Shown piece by piece: positions 53,442-63,978 of a DNA stretch of 64,000 nt. The notes under the pieces are model-generated. The model did not search any database. It was given only the letters and a program-made list of their open reading frames with translations, and had not been told where the DNA came from. Source of the DNA: Companilactobacillus musae (GTDB taxonomy: Bacteria > Bacillota > Bacilli > Lactobacillales > Lactobacillaceae); contig NZ_BIFW01000002.1 in the NCBI RefSeq assembly GCF_003967595.1, positions 62,001 through 126,000 of the forward strand, in the 5' to 3' direction. Positions within the stretch are counted from its first letter, which is position 1. Each line of letters begins with the position of its first letter. Made by a program: the position numbers and the translations under genes.

Positions 53442-53862
53442 CAGCGCCACCTACTTCCTCACGTTTTACAAACTTAGTTCTAACAGGTAGTTTGTGTGAT
53501 GCAAGTCTCAAAGCTTCACGAGCAGTATCCTCGTCAACGCCACCGATTTCAAATAAAATCTTTTCGCGTTTAACAGGGGCTACCCATCCAGCTGGAGCAC
53601 CTTTACCATTACCCATACGAACACCTACACCCTTAGCAGTGTATGATTTATGAGGGAAGATTTTAATCCAAACCTTACCACCACGCTTCATGTAACGAGT
53701 CATAGCAACACGGGCTGCTTCAATTTGTCTGTTAGTGATCCAACTTGAATCAAGTGATCTCAAGCCATATTCACCAAATGTAACAGTTTTACCACCTTTA
53801 GCTTCTCCGCGCATCTTTCCACGGAATTCACGACGGTGTTTTACACGTTTTGGTACTAGCAT
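53431..53862 (-). CDS. rplP: 50S ribosomal protein L16
   Basis: The 143-aa L16 helps form the A-site region. [38 protein letters not shown]-type sequence (here [39 protein letters not shown]) and [16 protein letters not shown] are diagnostic. ATG start; only 3 bp after rpsC, and its end overlaps rpmC. Confidence 0.97.
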   Translation of the reverse strand: MLVPKRVKHRREFRGKMRGEAKGGKTVTFGEYGLRSLDSSWITNRQIEAARVAMTRYMKRGGKVWIKIFPHKSYTAKGVGVRMGNGKGAPAGWVAPVKREKILFEIGGVDEDTAREALRLASHKLPVRTKFVKREEVGGADEG

Positions 53863-53865
53863 AGA

Positions 53866-54540
53866 TTATTCTCCTTTCCCTTCATTTTTTGTGTCATTAT
53901 GTTGTGGCTTAGCAGGAAGAATTTCACCACGGTAAATCCAAGTTTTGACACCTAAATTACCATAAGTTGTCTTTGCTTCAACCCAAGCATAATCGATATC
54001 AGCACGCAATGTGTGCAAAGGAACAGTTCCTTCTGTATGCCATTCACGACGAGCCATATCGGCACCGTTTAAACGACCAGAAATTTGTACCTTGATACCC
54101 TTAGCACCGGCACGTCTTGAACGTTGAACTGCTTGACGTTGTGCACGTCTGAAAGCAATACGAGCTTCAAGTTGACGGGCGATACTTTCACCAACCAATT
54201 TTGCATCTAGATCAGGTTTCTTGATTTCGATGATGTTGATGTGAATGTTTCTGTTAGTTAAGTTGTTTAATTCATTACGTAATTTTTCAACTTCAGAACC
54301 ACCTTTACCGATAACCATACCTGGTTTAGCAGTATGAATTGAAACAGTAACGTTCTTAGCAGTACGTTCGATTTCGATTCTTGATACAGAAGCATTTGAA
54401 AGTTTGTCTTCAATATACTTACGAATCTTAAGGTCTTCATGTAAAAATGTTGAAAAGTCTTTATTGTTTGCATACCATTTGGCATCCCAGTCACGGATAA
54501 CACCGACACGGAATCCGACTGGATTAATCTTTTGACCCAC
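53866..54540 (-). CDS. rpsC: 30S ribosomal protein S3
   Basis: The 224-aa S3 lies in the 30S head at the mRNA entry and has helicase function with S4 and S5. [23 protein letters not shown], the KH motif [20 protein letters not shown] and [29 protein letters not shown] are diagnostic. The C-terminus ends in a charged tail ([16 protein letters not shown]). Start is GTG at 54540 behind AGGAGGT. Confidence 0.97.
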   Translation of the reverse strand: MGQKINPVGFRVGVIRDWDAKWYANNKDFSTFLHEDLKIRKYIEDKLSNASVSRIEIERTAKNVTVSIHTAKPGMVIGKGGSEVEKLRNELNNLTNRNIHINIIEIKKPDLDAKLVGESIARQLEARIAFRRAQRQAVQRSRRAGAKGIKVQISGRLNGADMARREWHTEGTVPLHTLRADIDYAWVEAKTTYGNLGVKTWIYRGEILPAKPQHNDTKNEGKGE

Positions 54541-54557
54541 TAAAGTTACCTCCTATA

Positions 54558-54914
54558 CTATTCTTTTTCACTTACAACTACTGTAATGTGACTTGTTCTC
54601 TTGTTAATTGGTGATGCTGAACCTTTAGCTCTAGGACGGAAACGTTTTAGAGTTGGTCCTTCGTCAACGAAAGCTTCACTGACGTATAGGTTTTGTGCAT
54701 CTAAATCAAAGTTATGTTCTGCATTTGCAATTGCTGACTTAAGAGCTTTAGCAATAATTGGAGAGCCTGCTCTTGGTGTGAATTGCAAAATTGCAAGTGC
54801 TTCAGCAGCTTGCTTGCCTCTGATTAGATCAATAACAAGGCGAGCCTTACGAGGTGCAATACGCACGTTAGTAACCTTAGCTGTTGCAGATGTAATTTCT
54901 TGTTCTGCCATCAT
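54558..54914 (-). CDS. rplV: 50S ribosomal protein L22
   Basis: The 118-aa L22 has a beta-hairpin in the exit tunnel, where mutations cause macrolide resistance in other species. [49 protein letters not shown] and [27 protein letters not shown] are diagnostic. ATG-ATG start behind GGGAG; 14 bp after rpsS. Confidence 0.97.
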   Translation of the reverse strand: MMAEQEITSATAKVTNVRIAPRKARLVIDLIRGKQAAEALAILQFTPRAGSPIIAKALKSAIANAEHNFDLDAQNLYVSEAFVDEGPTLKRFRPRAKGSASPINKRTSHITVVVSEKE

Positions 54915-54928
54915 TTAAGTCTCCCTTC

Positions 54929-55210
54929 TTATTTCTTAACTGTCTTCTTGTCATCTGTTGCGTGACCATGGAATGTACGTGTAGGTACGAATTCACCTAA
55001 CTTGTGTCCAACCATATCTTCTTGGATATAAACTGGAACATGCTTACGTCCATCATGAACTGCGATTGTATATCCTACGAAACTAGGAAAAATTGTTGAA
55101 CGTCTTGACCATGTCTTGATAACTGACTTTTTGTCAGAATCTGCTTGTGCATCGATCTTCTTTAAAAGATGTGCATCAGCGAATGGTCCTTTTTTTAAAC
55201 TACGACTCAT
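54929..55210 (-). CDS. rpsS: 30S ribosomal protein S19
   Basis: The 93-aa S19 works with S13 in the 30S head. [52 protein letters not shown] and [20 protein letters not shown] are diagnostic. ATG start behind AGGAGGA; 34 bp after rplB. Confidence 0.97.
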   Translation of the reverse strand: MSRSLKKGPFADAHLLKKIDAQADSDKKSVIKTWSRRSTIFPSFVGYTIAVHDGRKHVPVYIQEDMVGHKLGEFVPTRTFHGHATDDKKTVKK

Positions 55211-55244
55211 CTTATGTCCTCCTTATATTATTCTAATGAATAGT

Positions 55245-56078
55245 TTACTTACCTTTTCTATGACGAACGATAAGCTTTTCAGATTTGGCATGAGTTGAAC
55301 GAGTTTTCTTACCAAGAGTCTTCTTACCCCATGGTGACATTGGAGATGGATGACCGATAGGAGCTTTACCTTCACCACCACCATGTGGGTGATCGTTAGG
55401 GTTCATTACTGATCCACGAACTGTAGGTCTCATACCTAACCAGCGCTTACGACCAGCTTTACCAATCTTAATAAGTTCATGTTGTTCGTTACCAATGGCA
55501 CCGATACTTGCACGGCAAGTTGAAAGGATCAAACGAACTTCACCAGAAGGCAAACGTAAGATTGAGTACTTACCATCTCTACCAAGCAATTGGATTGATG
55601 TACCAGCTGAACGGCCAAGTTGACCACCCTTGCCAGGTTTCAATTCAACGTTATGAATTGTTGTACCAACAGGAATATCAGCAAGTGCAAGTGCATTACC
55701 TGGTTTGATATCTGCATCTTTACCAGATTGAATAACTTGTCCTACTTCTAGACCCTTAGGAGCTAAGATGTATGATTTAACACCATCTGAATAGTGAATA
55801 AGTGCAATATTAGCTGTACGGTTAGGATCGTATTCGATAGCCTTAACTGTAGCTTTAACACCGTCTTTGATACGTTTGAAATCAATAACACGGTATTTTT
55901 GTTTGTGTCCACCACCACGGTGACGCACTGTAATATGACCGTATGAGTTACGACCAGCAGTATGGCTTTGTGATTCTAAAAGTGTCTTTTCAGGAGTTGT
56001 TTTAGTAATTTCTGAAAAGTCAGAACCTGTCATATTACGACGACCGTTTGTGGTTGGTTTATACTTGATAATCGCCAT
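55245..56078 (-). CDS. rplB: 50S ribosomal protein L2
   Basis: The 277-aa L2 is needed for subunit joining and peptidyl transfer. [44 protein letters not shown], and [44 protein letters not shown] with the conserved histidine loop are diagnostic. ATG start behind AGGAGGT; 16 bp after rplW. Confidence 0.97.
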   Translation of the reverse strand: MAIIKYKPTTNGRRNMTGSDFSEITKTTPEKTLLESQSHTAGRNSYGHITVRHRGGGHKQKYRVIDFKRIKDGVKATVKAIEYDPNRTANIALIHYSDGVKSYILAPKGLEVGQVIQSGKDADIKPGNALALADIPVGTTIHNVELKPGKGGQLGRSAGTSIQLLGRDGKYSILRLPSGEVRLILSTCRASIGAIGNEQHELIKIGKAGRKRWLGMRPTVRGSVMNPNDHPHGGGEGKAPIGHPSPMSPWGKKTLGKKTRSTHAKSEKLIVRHRKGK

Positions 56079-56094
56079 TATTTGACCTCCTTAT

Positions 56095-56382
56095 TTATTC
56101 TTCGTCAAAAATCTTAATTTCATCTGAATCTGCTGTAAGAGTAACAATAGCCTTACGACGTTTTGCTGTAAAACCAACATAACGACCTTGGCGCTTCTTC
56201 TTACCAGAAACATTCATGATATTTACTTGTTTAACTTTAACACCGAAAACTTCTTCAACAGCTTGTCTAACAAGAACCTTGTTAGCGTCTAGGGCAACAT
56301 CGAAAGTATATTTCTTGTCGCTCATAGCGTCCATTGAGCTTTCAGTAACAACAGGGCGAATAATTACGTCTCTTGCGTTCAT
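56095..56382 (-). CDS. rplW: 50S ribosomal protein L23
   Basis: The 95-aa L23 lies at the exit tunnel and docks trigger factor and [58 protein letters not shown] is characteristic. The ATG shares one base with the rplD stop, so translation is coupled. Confidence 0.97.
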   Translation of the reverse strand: MNARDVIIRPVVTESSMDAMSDKKYTFDVALDANKVLVRQAVEEVFGVKVKQVNIMNVSGKKKRQGRYVGFTAKRRKAIVTLTADSDEIKIFDEE

Positions 56383-57005
56383 TATCCAAGCACCTCCTCA
56401 ATTTTAGAAAGTGCTGCTTGTGTAACAACTAACTTGTTTGCGTTAATAACGTCAAGAACGTTAACACCTTCTGGTGCAACAACCTTAACTTTATCAATGT
56501 TTCTTGCTGATAAAGCAACGTTGTCGTTACCGTCTTCAACAACTACAAGAGCCTTGTTGTCAGCACCTACTGTATTTAGTAATTGTGCAAAAGCTTTTGT
56601 ACTTGGCTTGTCGTATGAAATTGAGTCAATAACGATTAAGTTACTGTCAGCAGCCTTTTGTGAAAGTACAGACTTCAATGCCAAACGGCTAACCTTCTTA
56701 GGAAGGTGATATGCATAAGATCTTGGTGTAGGGCCGAATACGACACCACCACCTACCCATTGAGGTGATCTAATTGAACCTTGACGAGCACGTCCTGTAC
56801 CCTTTTGACGCCATGGCTTTCTACCACCACCACGTACTTCGGAACGGTTCTTAACATCATGAGTACCTTGTCTCATTGATGCACGTTGCATGATGACTGC
56901 ATCTGTAACAACACTATCATTTGGTTCGATACCAAAGATTGCATCTTTTACTTCAACAGCACCGTTCTCAGCACCGTTATCTTTGTAAGCTGTGATTTTT
57001 GTCAT
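56382..57005 (-). CDS. rplD: 50S ribosomal protein L4
   Basis: The 207-aa L4 has an extended loop in the exit tunnel. [48 protein letters not shown] is the loop, and [17 protein letters not shown] follows. ATG start behind AGGAGG; 17 bp after rplC. In some bacteria L4 represses the S10 operon; a structured leader upstream of rpsJ is present here. Confidence 0.97.
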   Translation of the reverse strand: MTKITAYKDNGAENGAVEVKDAIFGIEPNDSVVTDAVIMQRASMRQGTHDVKNRSEVRGGGRKPWRQKGTGRARQGSIRSPQWVGGGVVFGPTPRSYAYHLPKKVSRLALKSVLSQKAADSNLIVIDSISYDKPSTKAFAQLLNTVGADNKALVVVEDGNDNVALSARNIDKVKVVAPEGVNVLDVINANKLVVTQAALSKIEEVLG

Positions 57006-57022
57006 AACTCATTTCCTCCTTC

Positions 57023-57658
57023 CTATTTTTGATTAGCTTTAACAGCTGTTTGAATTTTAACTAATGATTTGTTAGCACCGGGAACATTTCCCTTAATCAT
57101 GATTGCATTACGTTCAGCATCAACTTTGATGATTTCAAGGTTTTGTGTAGTAACACGGTTGTTACCCATAACACCTGGAAGCATCTTACCTTTGAATACA
57201 CGGTTAATGATGGCACCCATTGAACCAGCAACACGGTGATATCTAGAACCGTGAGTTTCTGGACCTCTAGCTTGACCAAAACGCTTGATGTTACCTTGCA
57301 TTCCGTGTCCCTTTGTTGTACCTGTAACGTCGACAATATCACCTGAATTAAATGTATCAACTGTAACGTTGCCACCTAATTCGTAGTCTCCCATTTCAAC
57401 ATCGCGGAATTCGCGAATGTAATGTTTAGGAGTTGTATTTGCCTTTTCTGCATGACCTTTGGCTGGTTTGTTAGATAGAACTTCGCGTCTGTCTTCAAAA
57501 CCTAGTTGAACGGCCTCATAACCATCATTTTCAACTGTCTTAAGTTGCATAACAACGTTTGGTGTTGCTTCAACAACTGTTACGGGAACAAGTTCACCGT
57601 TGTCAGTGAAAATTTGAGTCATTCCGACTTTTTTACCAAGAATTCCTTTTCTGGCCAT
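57023..57658 (-). CDS. rplC: 50S ribosomal protein L3
   Basis: The 211-aa L3 initiates 50S assembly and reaches toward the peptidyl transferase centre. [64 protein letters not shown] and the closing KIQTAVK region are diagnostic. ATG start behind GGAGGTG; 35 bp after rpsJ. Confidence 0.97.
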   Translation of the reverse strand: MARKGILGKKVGMTQIFTDNGELVPVTVVEATPNVVMQLKTVENDGYEAVQLGFEDRREVLSNKPAKGHAEKANTTPKHYIREFRDVEMGDYELGGNVTVDTFNSGDIVDVTGTTKGHGMQGNIKRFGQARGPETHGSRYHRVAGSMGAIINRVFKGKMLPGVMGNNRVTTQNLEIIKVDAERNAIMIKGNVPGANKSLVKIQTAVKANQK

Positions 57659-57693
57659 GTTTGCACCTCCAATAATTTATTTTTAATTAGTAA

Positions 57694-58002
57694 TTATAAT
57701 TTGATTTCAATGTCAACACCAGATGGTAGATCCAACTTCATAAGTGAATCAACCGTCTTCTTTGTTGGGTTAACAACGTCGATAAGTCTTTTATGTGTAC
57801 GCATTTCGAATTGCTCTCTAGAATCCTTATGCTTATGTGGTGAAGCTAACACTGTATATAGTGAACGCTCTGTAGGCAATGGAATTGGACCTGAAATTTG
57901 TGCTCCAGTTCTCTTTGCTGTTTCCACAATTTTGTCAGCTGATTGATCTAGAATACGATGTTCATAAGCCTTCAAACGAATGCGAATTTTTTGACTTGCC
58001 AT
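57694..58002 (-). CDS. rpsJ: 30S ribosomal protein S10 / NusE
   Basis: The 102-aa S10 sits in the 30S head and, as NusE, takes part in antitermination. [41 protein letters not shown] and the [29 protein letters not shown] end are diagnostic. ATG start behind AAAGGAGGT. First gene of the S10-spc-alpha block, preceded by a GC-rich structured leader. Confidence 0.97.
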   Translation of the reverse strand: MASQKIRIRLKAYEHRILDQSADKIVETAKRTGAQISGPIPLPTERSLYTVLASPHKHKDSREQFEMRTHKRLIDVVNPTKKTVDSLMKLDLPSGVDIEIKL

Positions 58003-58032
58003 GGGGTTACCTCCTTTTTGTCTCTTTCAAGA

Positions 58033-58114
58033 TGACCGGCTCCGTGAAAATATCCGCCAGCCCTGCCGTGGCAAAGCGGCCGGGTGTGTCGCAACCTCTC
58101 ACTTCTAAGCCGTC
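58033..58114 (-). ncRNA. GC-rich structured leader upstream of rpsJ (S10-operon leader)
   Basis: On the minus strand GACGGCT (58114-58108) pairs with AGCCGGTC (near 58034-58041) to close an element. Inside it GCCG and CGGC flank a CTTTGCCA loop, and CCGGC can pair with GCTGG. It is far richer in G+C than the flanking AT-rich DNA, which is typical of constrained RNA. The place, about 30 nt before the rpsJ start site, suggests an autoregulatory ribosomal protein leader. I cannot name the family with certainty. Confidence 0.65.
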
Positions 58115-58171
58115 GATATTATTTTAATATCAATTTGGTACATACTTCTATATGAAATAAGCACTCTTATA

Positions 58172-58200
58172 ATATTACACGATGAACTCCATATTTTCAA
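58172..58200 (-). promoter_or_regulatory. rpsJ: Promoter of the S10 ribosomal operon
   Basis: On the minus strand TTGAAA (58200-58195) and TAATAT (58177-58172) are exactly 17 bp apart, about 60 bp upstream of the structured leader. It is the best sigma-A match in this 284-bp divergent region, which otherwise holds the leader and the upstream region of the CAAX protease gene. Confidence 0.6.
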
Positions 58201-58286
58201 GGTAAAATCAAGTATTTTTTTAAATGAAAGACGCTTTCTTAAAAAAGCTTTTTCAACTATACTCTAAGAAATAGTGGAGGTGTGAA

Positions 58287-59486
58287 TTGAATAATAATCT
58301 CGAATTTAGTTATAATAACAGGTTTTCGCAAAATAATAAAGACAAACTTTATTTTATTTTGTTCAAGAGCCAGGTAATCTTTAATGCTCTAGCAATTTTT
58401 GCTTACAGTGCTATGACTGAGAACTTATATCTCTTTGGTCCAATTGTCCTCAATCTATTAGCTTTATATCTTAAACAGCACCCTCAAAAAATACTTGATC
58501 GTATCAATTACATCTTTCAATTATTTTTTCAGGTTTTTATCATACCGGAATCGTATCATTATCTGATTAATGCTACAGCTAAACTTTACGGATGGAATCT
58601 TCCCAGTTCAATTGCTCTTTTGCTTGTAACTATGTTGTTGATATATATCCCTTACGTAACTGTTTTCTTTGGTAGCATTCGAAACAAGTTCTGGCAATTG
58701 GTCATCTTACTATTTGTTTTTGAATATGTTTCAATGGGTGGATTGAGTATGGTAACTTATGGAACTTTACTTTACTTCAATCCTTTTATGGCTACTTTAA
58801 TTAATTCAGCCTTTCTCGGTGCCCTGGAGTTTCTAATCCTAACTCTTCTATTAATGAATCATTGGGGCTATTCCTTACCTAAGATGCGTTTGGCTAAATC
58901 CGTTAATTTCAAAGTCTTGACTTTATTATTGGTAGTAAGTATTTGGTTTGTACTTTGGAATGCTTTCGGAAGTGGCAACAATCTATTAACATCGTTCTTC
59001 AACTTTAACTTCTCTAATCTTAATTTTAAACCAGAATATATTCTCTCCGGCTTAGAAGCAGGAATTGCCGAAGAATTATTGTTTAGATATTCTTTTCTAA
59101 CGATCTTACTATTAGTATTTCGAAATACTAAATTCAAAATCTTTTATGCTGCTGGTGTCAGTAGCCTTTGTTTTGGATTATTACATTTAGGAAATATCAC
59201 TGCCGGTCAAAGCATTGCCAATACACTTAATCAAGTTATCTTTGCTTTTGGTTTTGGTCTGTTAATGTGTGGACTATATCTTTATACGGAAATGTTTTAT
59301 GTACCTGTCATCTTTCATATTCTAGTTGATACGTTAGTATTCAGTGTTTCAGGCACATTAATGTCAGGTAAAGTAACTTTAGCAGATAGCCTTTTGACGA
59401 TCTTAGAAACCTTAATTTTCGTTGGTATTGCCATTGCTATTCTAATTGCTGTTTATAATAGAAGAAACAAATCATTTAGTTTCTAA
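58287..59486 (+). CDS. CPBP (CAAX/Abi) family intramembrane metalloprotease
   Basis: The 399-aa protein has about ten membrane helices. The CPBP motifs are visible: EAGIAEELLFRYSFL (EExxxR), FGLLHLGN (FxxxH) and HILVDTLVF (HxxxD/N). The family includes enzymes for bacteriocin self-immunity and maturation, as well as CAAX processing. No bacteriocin gene is adjacent. Start is TTG at 58287 behind GTGGAGGTG. A -10-like TATACT lies at 58258. Monocistronic, with its terminator at 59489. Confidence 0.88.
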   Translation: MNNNLEFSYNNRFSQNNKDKLYFILFKSQVIFNALAIFAYSAMTENLYLFGPIVLNLLALYLKQHPQKILDRINYIFQLFFQVFIIPESYHYLINATAKLYGWNLPSSIALLLVTMLLIYIPYVTVFFGSIRNKFWQLVILLFVFEYVSMGGLSMVTYGTLLYFNPFMATLINSAFLGALEFLILTLLLMNHWGYSLPKMRLAKSVNFKVLTLLLVVSIWFVLWNAFGSGNNLLTSFFNFNFSNLNFKPEYILSGLEAGIAEELLFRYSFLTILLLVFRNTKFKIFYAAGVSSLCFGLLHLGNITAGQSIANTLNQVIFAFGFGLLMCGLYLYTEMFYVPVIFHILVDTLVFSVSGTLMSGKVTLADSLLTILETLIFVGIAIAILIAVYNRRNKSFSF

Positions 59487-59488
59487 TT

Positions 59489-59538
59489 AAATAGGCATCG
59501 AGCTCTTATATATCAAGGGTTCGATGCCTATTTTTATT
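59489..59538. terminator. Bidirectional terminator between CAAX protease and surface protein genes
   Basis: AAATAGGCATCGA and TCGATGCCTATTT form a 13-bp perfect stem, flanked by A/T-runs. It serves both converging genes and shares the AAATAGSC start of family 2. Confidence 0.9.
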
Positions 59539-59550
59539 ATTAGTCTACTA

Positions 59551-61743
59551 TTATTGAATCGTATCAGAAATATTTAAGAATTCATTGGTAGCTACTCTAT
59601 AAAAAGAGGTTGGATTATCATCACTACCAAGATAACCAATTCTATCAACTAACCAACTAGTTCTAGGAGCAAGTGCTCTATTTGTGACCAATGCACCTTC
59701 ATCATTCAATAGTCTAGCTATTTGATCTTTAGTATTAGCAATCGTATTAAAATCCTTATAACGATAAACACTTGAGATTCTAACCCATTCATTGGTTGCT
59801 ACTCTGAAATACGTCATATCACCTAATTTAACATATTGATCTGAATACCAATCAGTATTCTCCGCTAATGCTCGGTTCGTCACTGGAACAAAATTAGTTC
59901 CTGATAATTTATATAAAGTAACATCACCCTTATCAACAAAGGTTGAAACATTTTGATTCTTTTTAACAATATCTAATTGTTCGCCAGAACCACCATTACC
60001 AGAGGAAACCTTTTTATAAGTAACCGTTTCATCAGTAGTTATCGTACCATCGGCATTAATAACAGCTGTAACGGAATCCTTATCTTTAGTATATCCTGGA
60101 ACATCCGGAACCTTAACTGTTACTTTATCACCCGCCAAACCACTGATCTCTTTGACAGATTTTTCACCCAGATTAGAATCGATTGTCACATCAGCTACTA
60201 TTAATGGTTCAACATATGGTGTTATTTTGTAATCGGCCTCGGTCGTATTATTTGAAATGTCAACTCCCCCGTCGTACTCAACGCCATTAACTTGTTTGAG
60301 CCATTCACTAGTTGAGACACGATAATACAGTACATTATTAATATAACGGTAAGAATCAGTTTGCCATATAGTACCACCCGTTTGCCCCTCATCAACCGCT
60401 GGTAGTCCACGATTAGATAGAGTTATATCTATATTTTTATTGTTTAACTTGTAAACCTTGTAAATATAATTATCTTTCTTCTCTAAAAATAAAGTATTTC
60501 CTCCGATTAACGGCACAGCCTTAGAATAAGATTCAATCTTTACAGACACATCTGGTGTAACCATAGATTCATTATTACTACTCAAGGTGGCTTTTACAAT
60601 TTCACCAGCTTTTCCAGAATACGAATACGTAAAATCTTTATCATAATAGTCTGAGTGAACCACGACGGTACCTGTATAAATGCTACTGTTCTTATCCAAA
60701 TTTCCAGTAACTGATTTATACTCTCCATTATTTAAGGTTGGATCATTAACAATAAATACAGGGGTTATTATTGCTGTATTAGGGTTGAGATTGCCACCCT
60801 GAAATGTTACTCCTGTATTTGCTTCAATCCATCCATCAATATCAATGGTGTGGTAATAAATATTACCATTATAATCTGTCATTTGAGCATCTACGGTCCA
60901 ATCACTATTTCCAGCCAAACCTACGTTTAATTTCAATCCATATTTATCATTTACTATATATCCATAACCAGATGGACTATCCAAAATAATTTTATTGCCA
61001 TCCGCTGGACCGATAAATTTTTCCTGTTTATTTGCTTCAATATTAATTACTACACTATTACCTGAACTATCAGTTTTTCTAACTGTATCACCAATATTAC
61101 CGGTAACATCATAAGTCTGTCCTTGGTAAGTTACTGAAGCCGAATACGTACCATCAGCATTTTGTTTAACATTATCACCTTGATAAACATATGAATCTTC
61201 GTCCATATAATCGGCAGTATCATTATCATTTTGAGTTGTATCAGCTGCTTGTGTTTGTACGCCATCATTTACATCAGCAGCTTGTACATTATTCGTATTA
61301 GTATTATCTGCAGTATAAGTAATCACATCACTAGTACTGACAGAACCATCCTCATTTATTTCAACCGCAACGGTAGGACTACTTGTCACAGTGTAACCAG
61401 TTTTTGTTGGAACTGGTACATTAACAGTCGTACCTTCTTGACCATTTACGGAAACCTCTACATCACCTAAATTAGACGACACCATTAGTGATTTAGTTAC
61501 AGCGGTTAAATTGCTATTATCGTTAGTCTGACTACCATTATTTTTGGTTGATTCGCTATCAGGATCTTGTTGAATAGCTTCTTGCTGTGTGTTATTTACG
61601 GTTGTAGCTTTTACAGGCATTGTGCTTAACATCATTATGCCTGCAAAACCCAGCATTGATGCAACTACCCAAACCTTACCCTTCTTATAAAGTTTCTTTC
61701 TGACAATTGCGTTAGGATTCGCTTTAAGTTGATTGAATCGCAT
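59551..61743 (-). CDS. Secreted surface protein with KxYKxGKxW signal and SLAP-like C-terminal repeats
   Basis: The 730-aa protein starts with a KxYKxGKxW-type signal peptide (Lys17-Leu-Tyr19 to Trp25, then a hydrophobic stretch), which marks secreted surface proteins of Lactobacillales. A low-complexity Asn/Asp/Thr-rich region follows. Two related mucin-binding-like modules start at SSNLGDVEVSVNG and DSNLGEKSVKEISG, with other beta-rich modules between them. Three repeats of the type YFRVATNEWV resemble SLAP cell-wall-binding domains, two of them at the C-terminus. There is no LPXTG motif, so attachment is probably non-covalent. ATG 61743 follows AAAGGGGTG; longer starts lack a site. A TATAAT -10 lies at 61770-61765. 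Confidence 0.85.
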   Translation of the reverse strand: MRFNQLKANPNAIVRKKLYKKGKVWVVASMLGFAGIMMLSTMPVKATTVNNTQQEAIQQDPDSESTKNNGSQTNDNSNLTAVTKSLMVSSNLGDVEVSVNGQEGTTVNVPVPTKTGYTVTSSPTVAVEINEDGSVSTSDVITYTADNTNTNNVQAADVNDGVQTQAADTTQNDNDTADYMDEDSYVYQGDNVKQNADGTYSASVTYQGQTYDVTGNIGDTVRKTDSSGNSVVINIEANKQEKFIGPADGNKIILDSPSGYGYIVNDKYGLKLNVGLAGNSDWTVDAQMTDYNGNIYYHTIDIDGWIEANTGVTFQGGNLNPNTAIITPVFIVNDPTLNNGEYKSVTGNLDKNSSIYTGTVVVHSDYYDKDFTYSYSGKAGEIVKATLSSNNESMVTPDVSVKIESYSKAVPLIGGNTLFLEKKDNYIYKVYKLNNKNIDITLSNRGLPAVDEGQTGGTIWQTDSYRYINNVLYYRVSTSEWLKQVNGVEYDGGVDISNNTTEADYKITPYVEPLIVADVTIDSNLGEKSVKEISGLAGDKVTVKVPDVPGYTKDKDSVTAVINADGTITTDETVTYKKVSSGNGGSGEQLDIVKKNQNVSTFVDKGDVTLYKLSGTNFVPVTNRALAENTDWYSDQYVKLGDMTYFRVATNEWVRISSVYRYKDFNTIANTKDQIARLLNDEGALVTNRALAPRTSWLVDRIGYLGSDDNPTSFYRVATNEFLNISDTIQ

Positions 61744-61830
61744 GGAATCACCCCTTTGCTTGCTATTATACATTTTTAAATATACATTTTGAGATAAAAA
61801 GATATACAATCCATTTTTTGTCGCACAAAA

Positions 61831-61859
61831 AAAGAGAAGATCAAATTGATCTTCTCTTT
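61831..61859. terminator. Terminator of fusA
   Basis: AAAGAGAAGATCAA and TTGATCTTCTCTTT are perfect 14-bp arms around a single base. On the minus strand it lies 19 bp past the fusA stop and ends in an interrupted T-run. Confidence 0.88.
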
Positions 61860-61878
61860 ATTAATTATCAACTAAAGA

Positions 61879-63978
61879 TTAGTCTTCTTCAGCCTTACCA
61901 CCATTTTTCTTGATGATTTCAGCTTGAATTGACTTAGGAACCTTCTCGTAGTGATCCATTGTCATAGTAAATGTACCACGACCTTGAGTTGCTGAACGAA
62001 GTGTTGTAGCGTAACCAAACATTTCTGCTAGTGGAACGAAAGCATTGATAAGTTGTGCGTTACCACGTGCTTCCATACCTTCAACACGTCCACGACGAGC
62101 AGTAACTTGTCCCATAACATCACCTAAGTAATCTTCTGGTGTAACAATTTCAACCTTCATAATAGGTTCAAGAATTACGGCACCAGCAGTCTTAGAAGCG
62201 TTACGTAGTGACATTGAAGCGGCAATCTTAAAGGCAGCTTCTGATGAATCGACTTCGTGATATGAACCATCATACAACTTAGCCTTAACATCGATTAATG
62301 GATAACCGGCAAGAACACCGTTTTCCATAGCTTCCTTCAAACCTTGTTCAACTGAAGGGATGTATTCACGAGGAACAACACCACCGACGATAGCGTCTTC
62401 GAATTCGAAGCCTTTACCCTCTTCATTAGGTGTAAATTCAACCCAAACATCACCATATTGACCTTTACCACCAGATTGACGAACGAACTTACCTTGAGCA
62501 CTTGTTTGTTGTGTAAATGTTTCACGGTAAGCAACTTGAGGTTCACCAACCTTACATGCAACGTTAAATTCACGTTTCATACGGTCAACCATGATATCCA
62601 AATGCAATTCACCCATTCCGGCGATAAGAGTTTCACCAGTTTCAGGATTTGTTTCAGCTTGGAATGTAGGATCTTCTTCAGATAGTTTTTGGATAGCAAT
62701 ATCCATCTTATCTCTATCTTCCTTAGAGTTAGGTTCGATAGAAACTTGGATAACTGGATCTGGAATATCCAATGATTCAAGGATCAATGGATCTGAAGGA
62801 TCAGTTAGAGAATCACCAGTTGTAGTATTCTTCAAACCGATAACAGCAGCGATATCACCTGAGAATACTTCTGGGATTTCCTTACGGTGGTTAGAATGCA
62901 TTTGTAGCAAACGACCAACACGTTCACGTTTGTCTTTTGTTGAGTTCAAGACATAAGAACCAGATTCTAGAGAACCTCTATATACACGAATGTATGTTAG
63001 ACGACCAACGAATGGATCAGTAGCAATCTTAAATGCTAGACCAGCAAATGGTTTGCTGTCATCAGCCATAAGTTCAACTTCTGAATCATCCTTTGGATCA
63101 GTAGCTTTATAAGGACGTACATCAAGTGGTGATGGTAGGTAATCAACAACCGCATCCATCAACATTTGAACACCCTTGTTCTTGAAAGCAGAACCAGCAA
63201 GAACTGGGAAGAATTTCAAATTGATAGTAGCCTTACGAATAGCTGCACGAATCTCATCGTTACTGATTTCTTCACCTTCAAGGTACTTGTCCATGATATC
63301 ATCATCAACATCAGCAACGGCTTCGATTAATTCAGAACGCTTCTTCTTAGCTGTTTCAACATACTCTTCGGGAACATCAACTGTATCCCACTTTGTACCT
63401 AGCTCATCTTCATCATAAAGATCAGCTTTCATTTCGATTAGATCGATAACACCTTCAAACTTATCTTCAGCACCGATAGGCATTTGGATAGCATGGGCAT
63501 TAGCATCTAGTCTTTCATGAAGTGTATCTACAGAATAGTCAAAGTCAGCACCGATTTTATCCATCTTGTTAACAAAGACAATACGTGGAACACCATATGT
63601 TGAAGCTTGACGCCAAACATTTTCAGTTTGTGGTTCAACACCAGATTGAGCATCAAGAACTGTAATAGCACCATCTAGAACACGGAGTGAACGTTCAACT
63701 TCAATTGTGAAGTCAACGTGTCCAGGAGTATCAATGATATTGATACGGTTGTTCTTCCATTCAGCAGTTGTAGCAGCTGATGTGATAGTAATACCACGTT
63801 CTTGTTCTTGAGCCATCCAGTCCATTTGTGAAGCACCATCATGTGTTTCACCGATTTTATGGATTTTACCAGTATAGTACAAGATACGTTCAGTAGTTGT
63901 AGTTTTACCAGCATCAATGTGGGCCATGATACCAATATTACGGGTATCTTCTAGTGGAAATTCACGTTTATTAGCCAT
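61879..63978 (-). CDS. fusA: Translation elongation factor G
   Basis: The 699-aa GTPase moves tRNAs and mRNA through the ribosome and helps recycle it. [24 protein letters not shown] is the P-loop, [19 protein letters not shown] is switch I, DTPGHVDF is G3, and [10 protein letters not shown] is G4. Domains II-V follow with [18 protein letters not shown]. Full length, with ATG at 63978 behind AGAGGAG. The usual rpsL-rpsG neighbours would lie just past the window edge. The gene ends at the 61831 terminator. Confidence 0.98.
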   Translation of the reverse strand: MANKREFPLEDTRNIGIMAHIDAGKTTTTERILYYTGKIHKIGETHDGASQMDWMAQEQERGITITSAATTAEWKNNRINIIDTPGHVDFTIEVERSLRVLDGAITVLDAQSGVEPQTENVWRQASTYGVPRIVFVNKMDKIGADFDYSVDTLHERLDANAHAIQMPIGAEDKFEGVIDLIEMKADLYDEDELGTKWDTVDVPEEYVETAKKKRSELIEAVADVDDDIMDKYLEGEEISNDEIRAAIRKATINLKFFPVLAGSAFKNKGVQMLMDAVVDYLPSPLDVRPYKATDPKDDSEVELMADDSKPFAGLAFKIATDPFVGRLTYIRVYRGSLESGSYVLNSTKDKRERVGRLLQMHSNHRKEIPEVFSGDIAAVIGLKNTTTGDSLTDPSDPLILESLDIPDPVIQVSIEPNSKEDRDKMDIAIQKLSEEDPTFQAETNPETGETLIAGMGELHLDIMVDRMKREFNVACKVGEPQVAYRETFTQQTSAQGKFVRQSGGKGQYGDVWVEFTPNEEGKGFEFEDAIVGGVVPREYIPSVEQGLKEAMENGVLAGYPLIDVKAKLYDGSYHEVDSSEAAFKIAASMSLRNASKTAGAVILEPIMKVEIVTPEDYLGDVMGQVTARRGRVEGMEARGNAQLINAFVPLAEMFGYATTLRSATQGRGTFTMTMDHYEKVPKSIQAEIIKKNGGKAEED

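Noticed and set aside
54601-54918. 105-codon plus-strand frame opposite rplV
   Set aside because: A shadow of the L22 gene; no start signal and no family resemblance.
57506-57946. 146-codon plus-strand frame across rplC/rpsJ
   Set aside because: It spans two ribosomal genes on the other strand and has no translation signals.
61767-61790. Two TATACATTTT repeats upstream of the surface protein as Pho boxes
   Set aside because: They are 14 bp apart, not 11, and overlap a normal TATAAT. They show that such hexamers can arise by chance in AT-rich promoters, a caution for the 17.3 kb boxes.
62591-62956. 121-codon plus-strand frame opposite fusA
   Set aside because: A shadow of EF-G; no plausible promoter or ribosome site.
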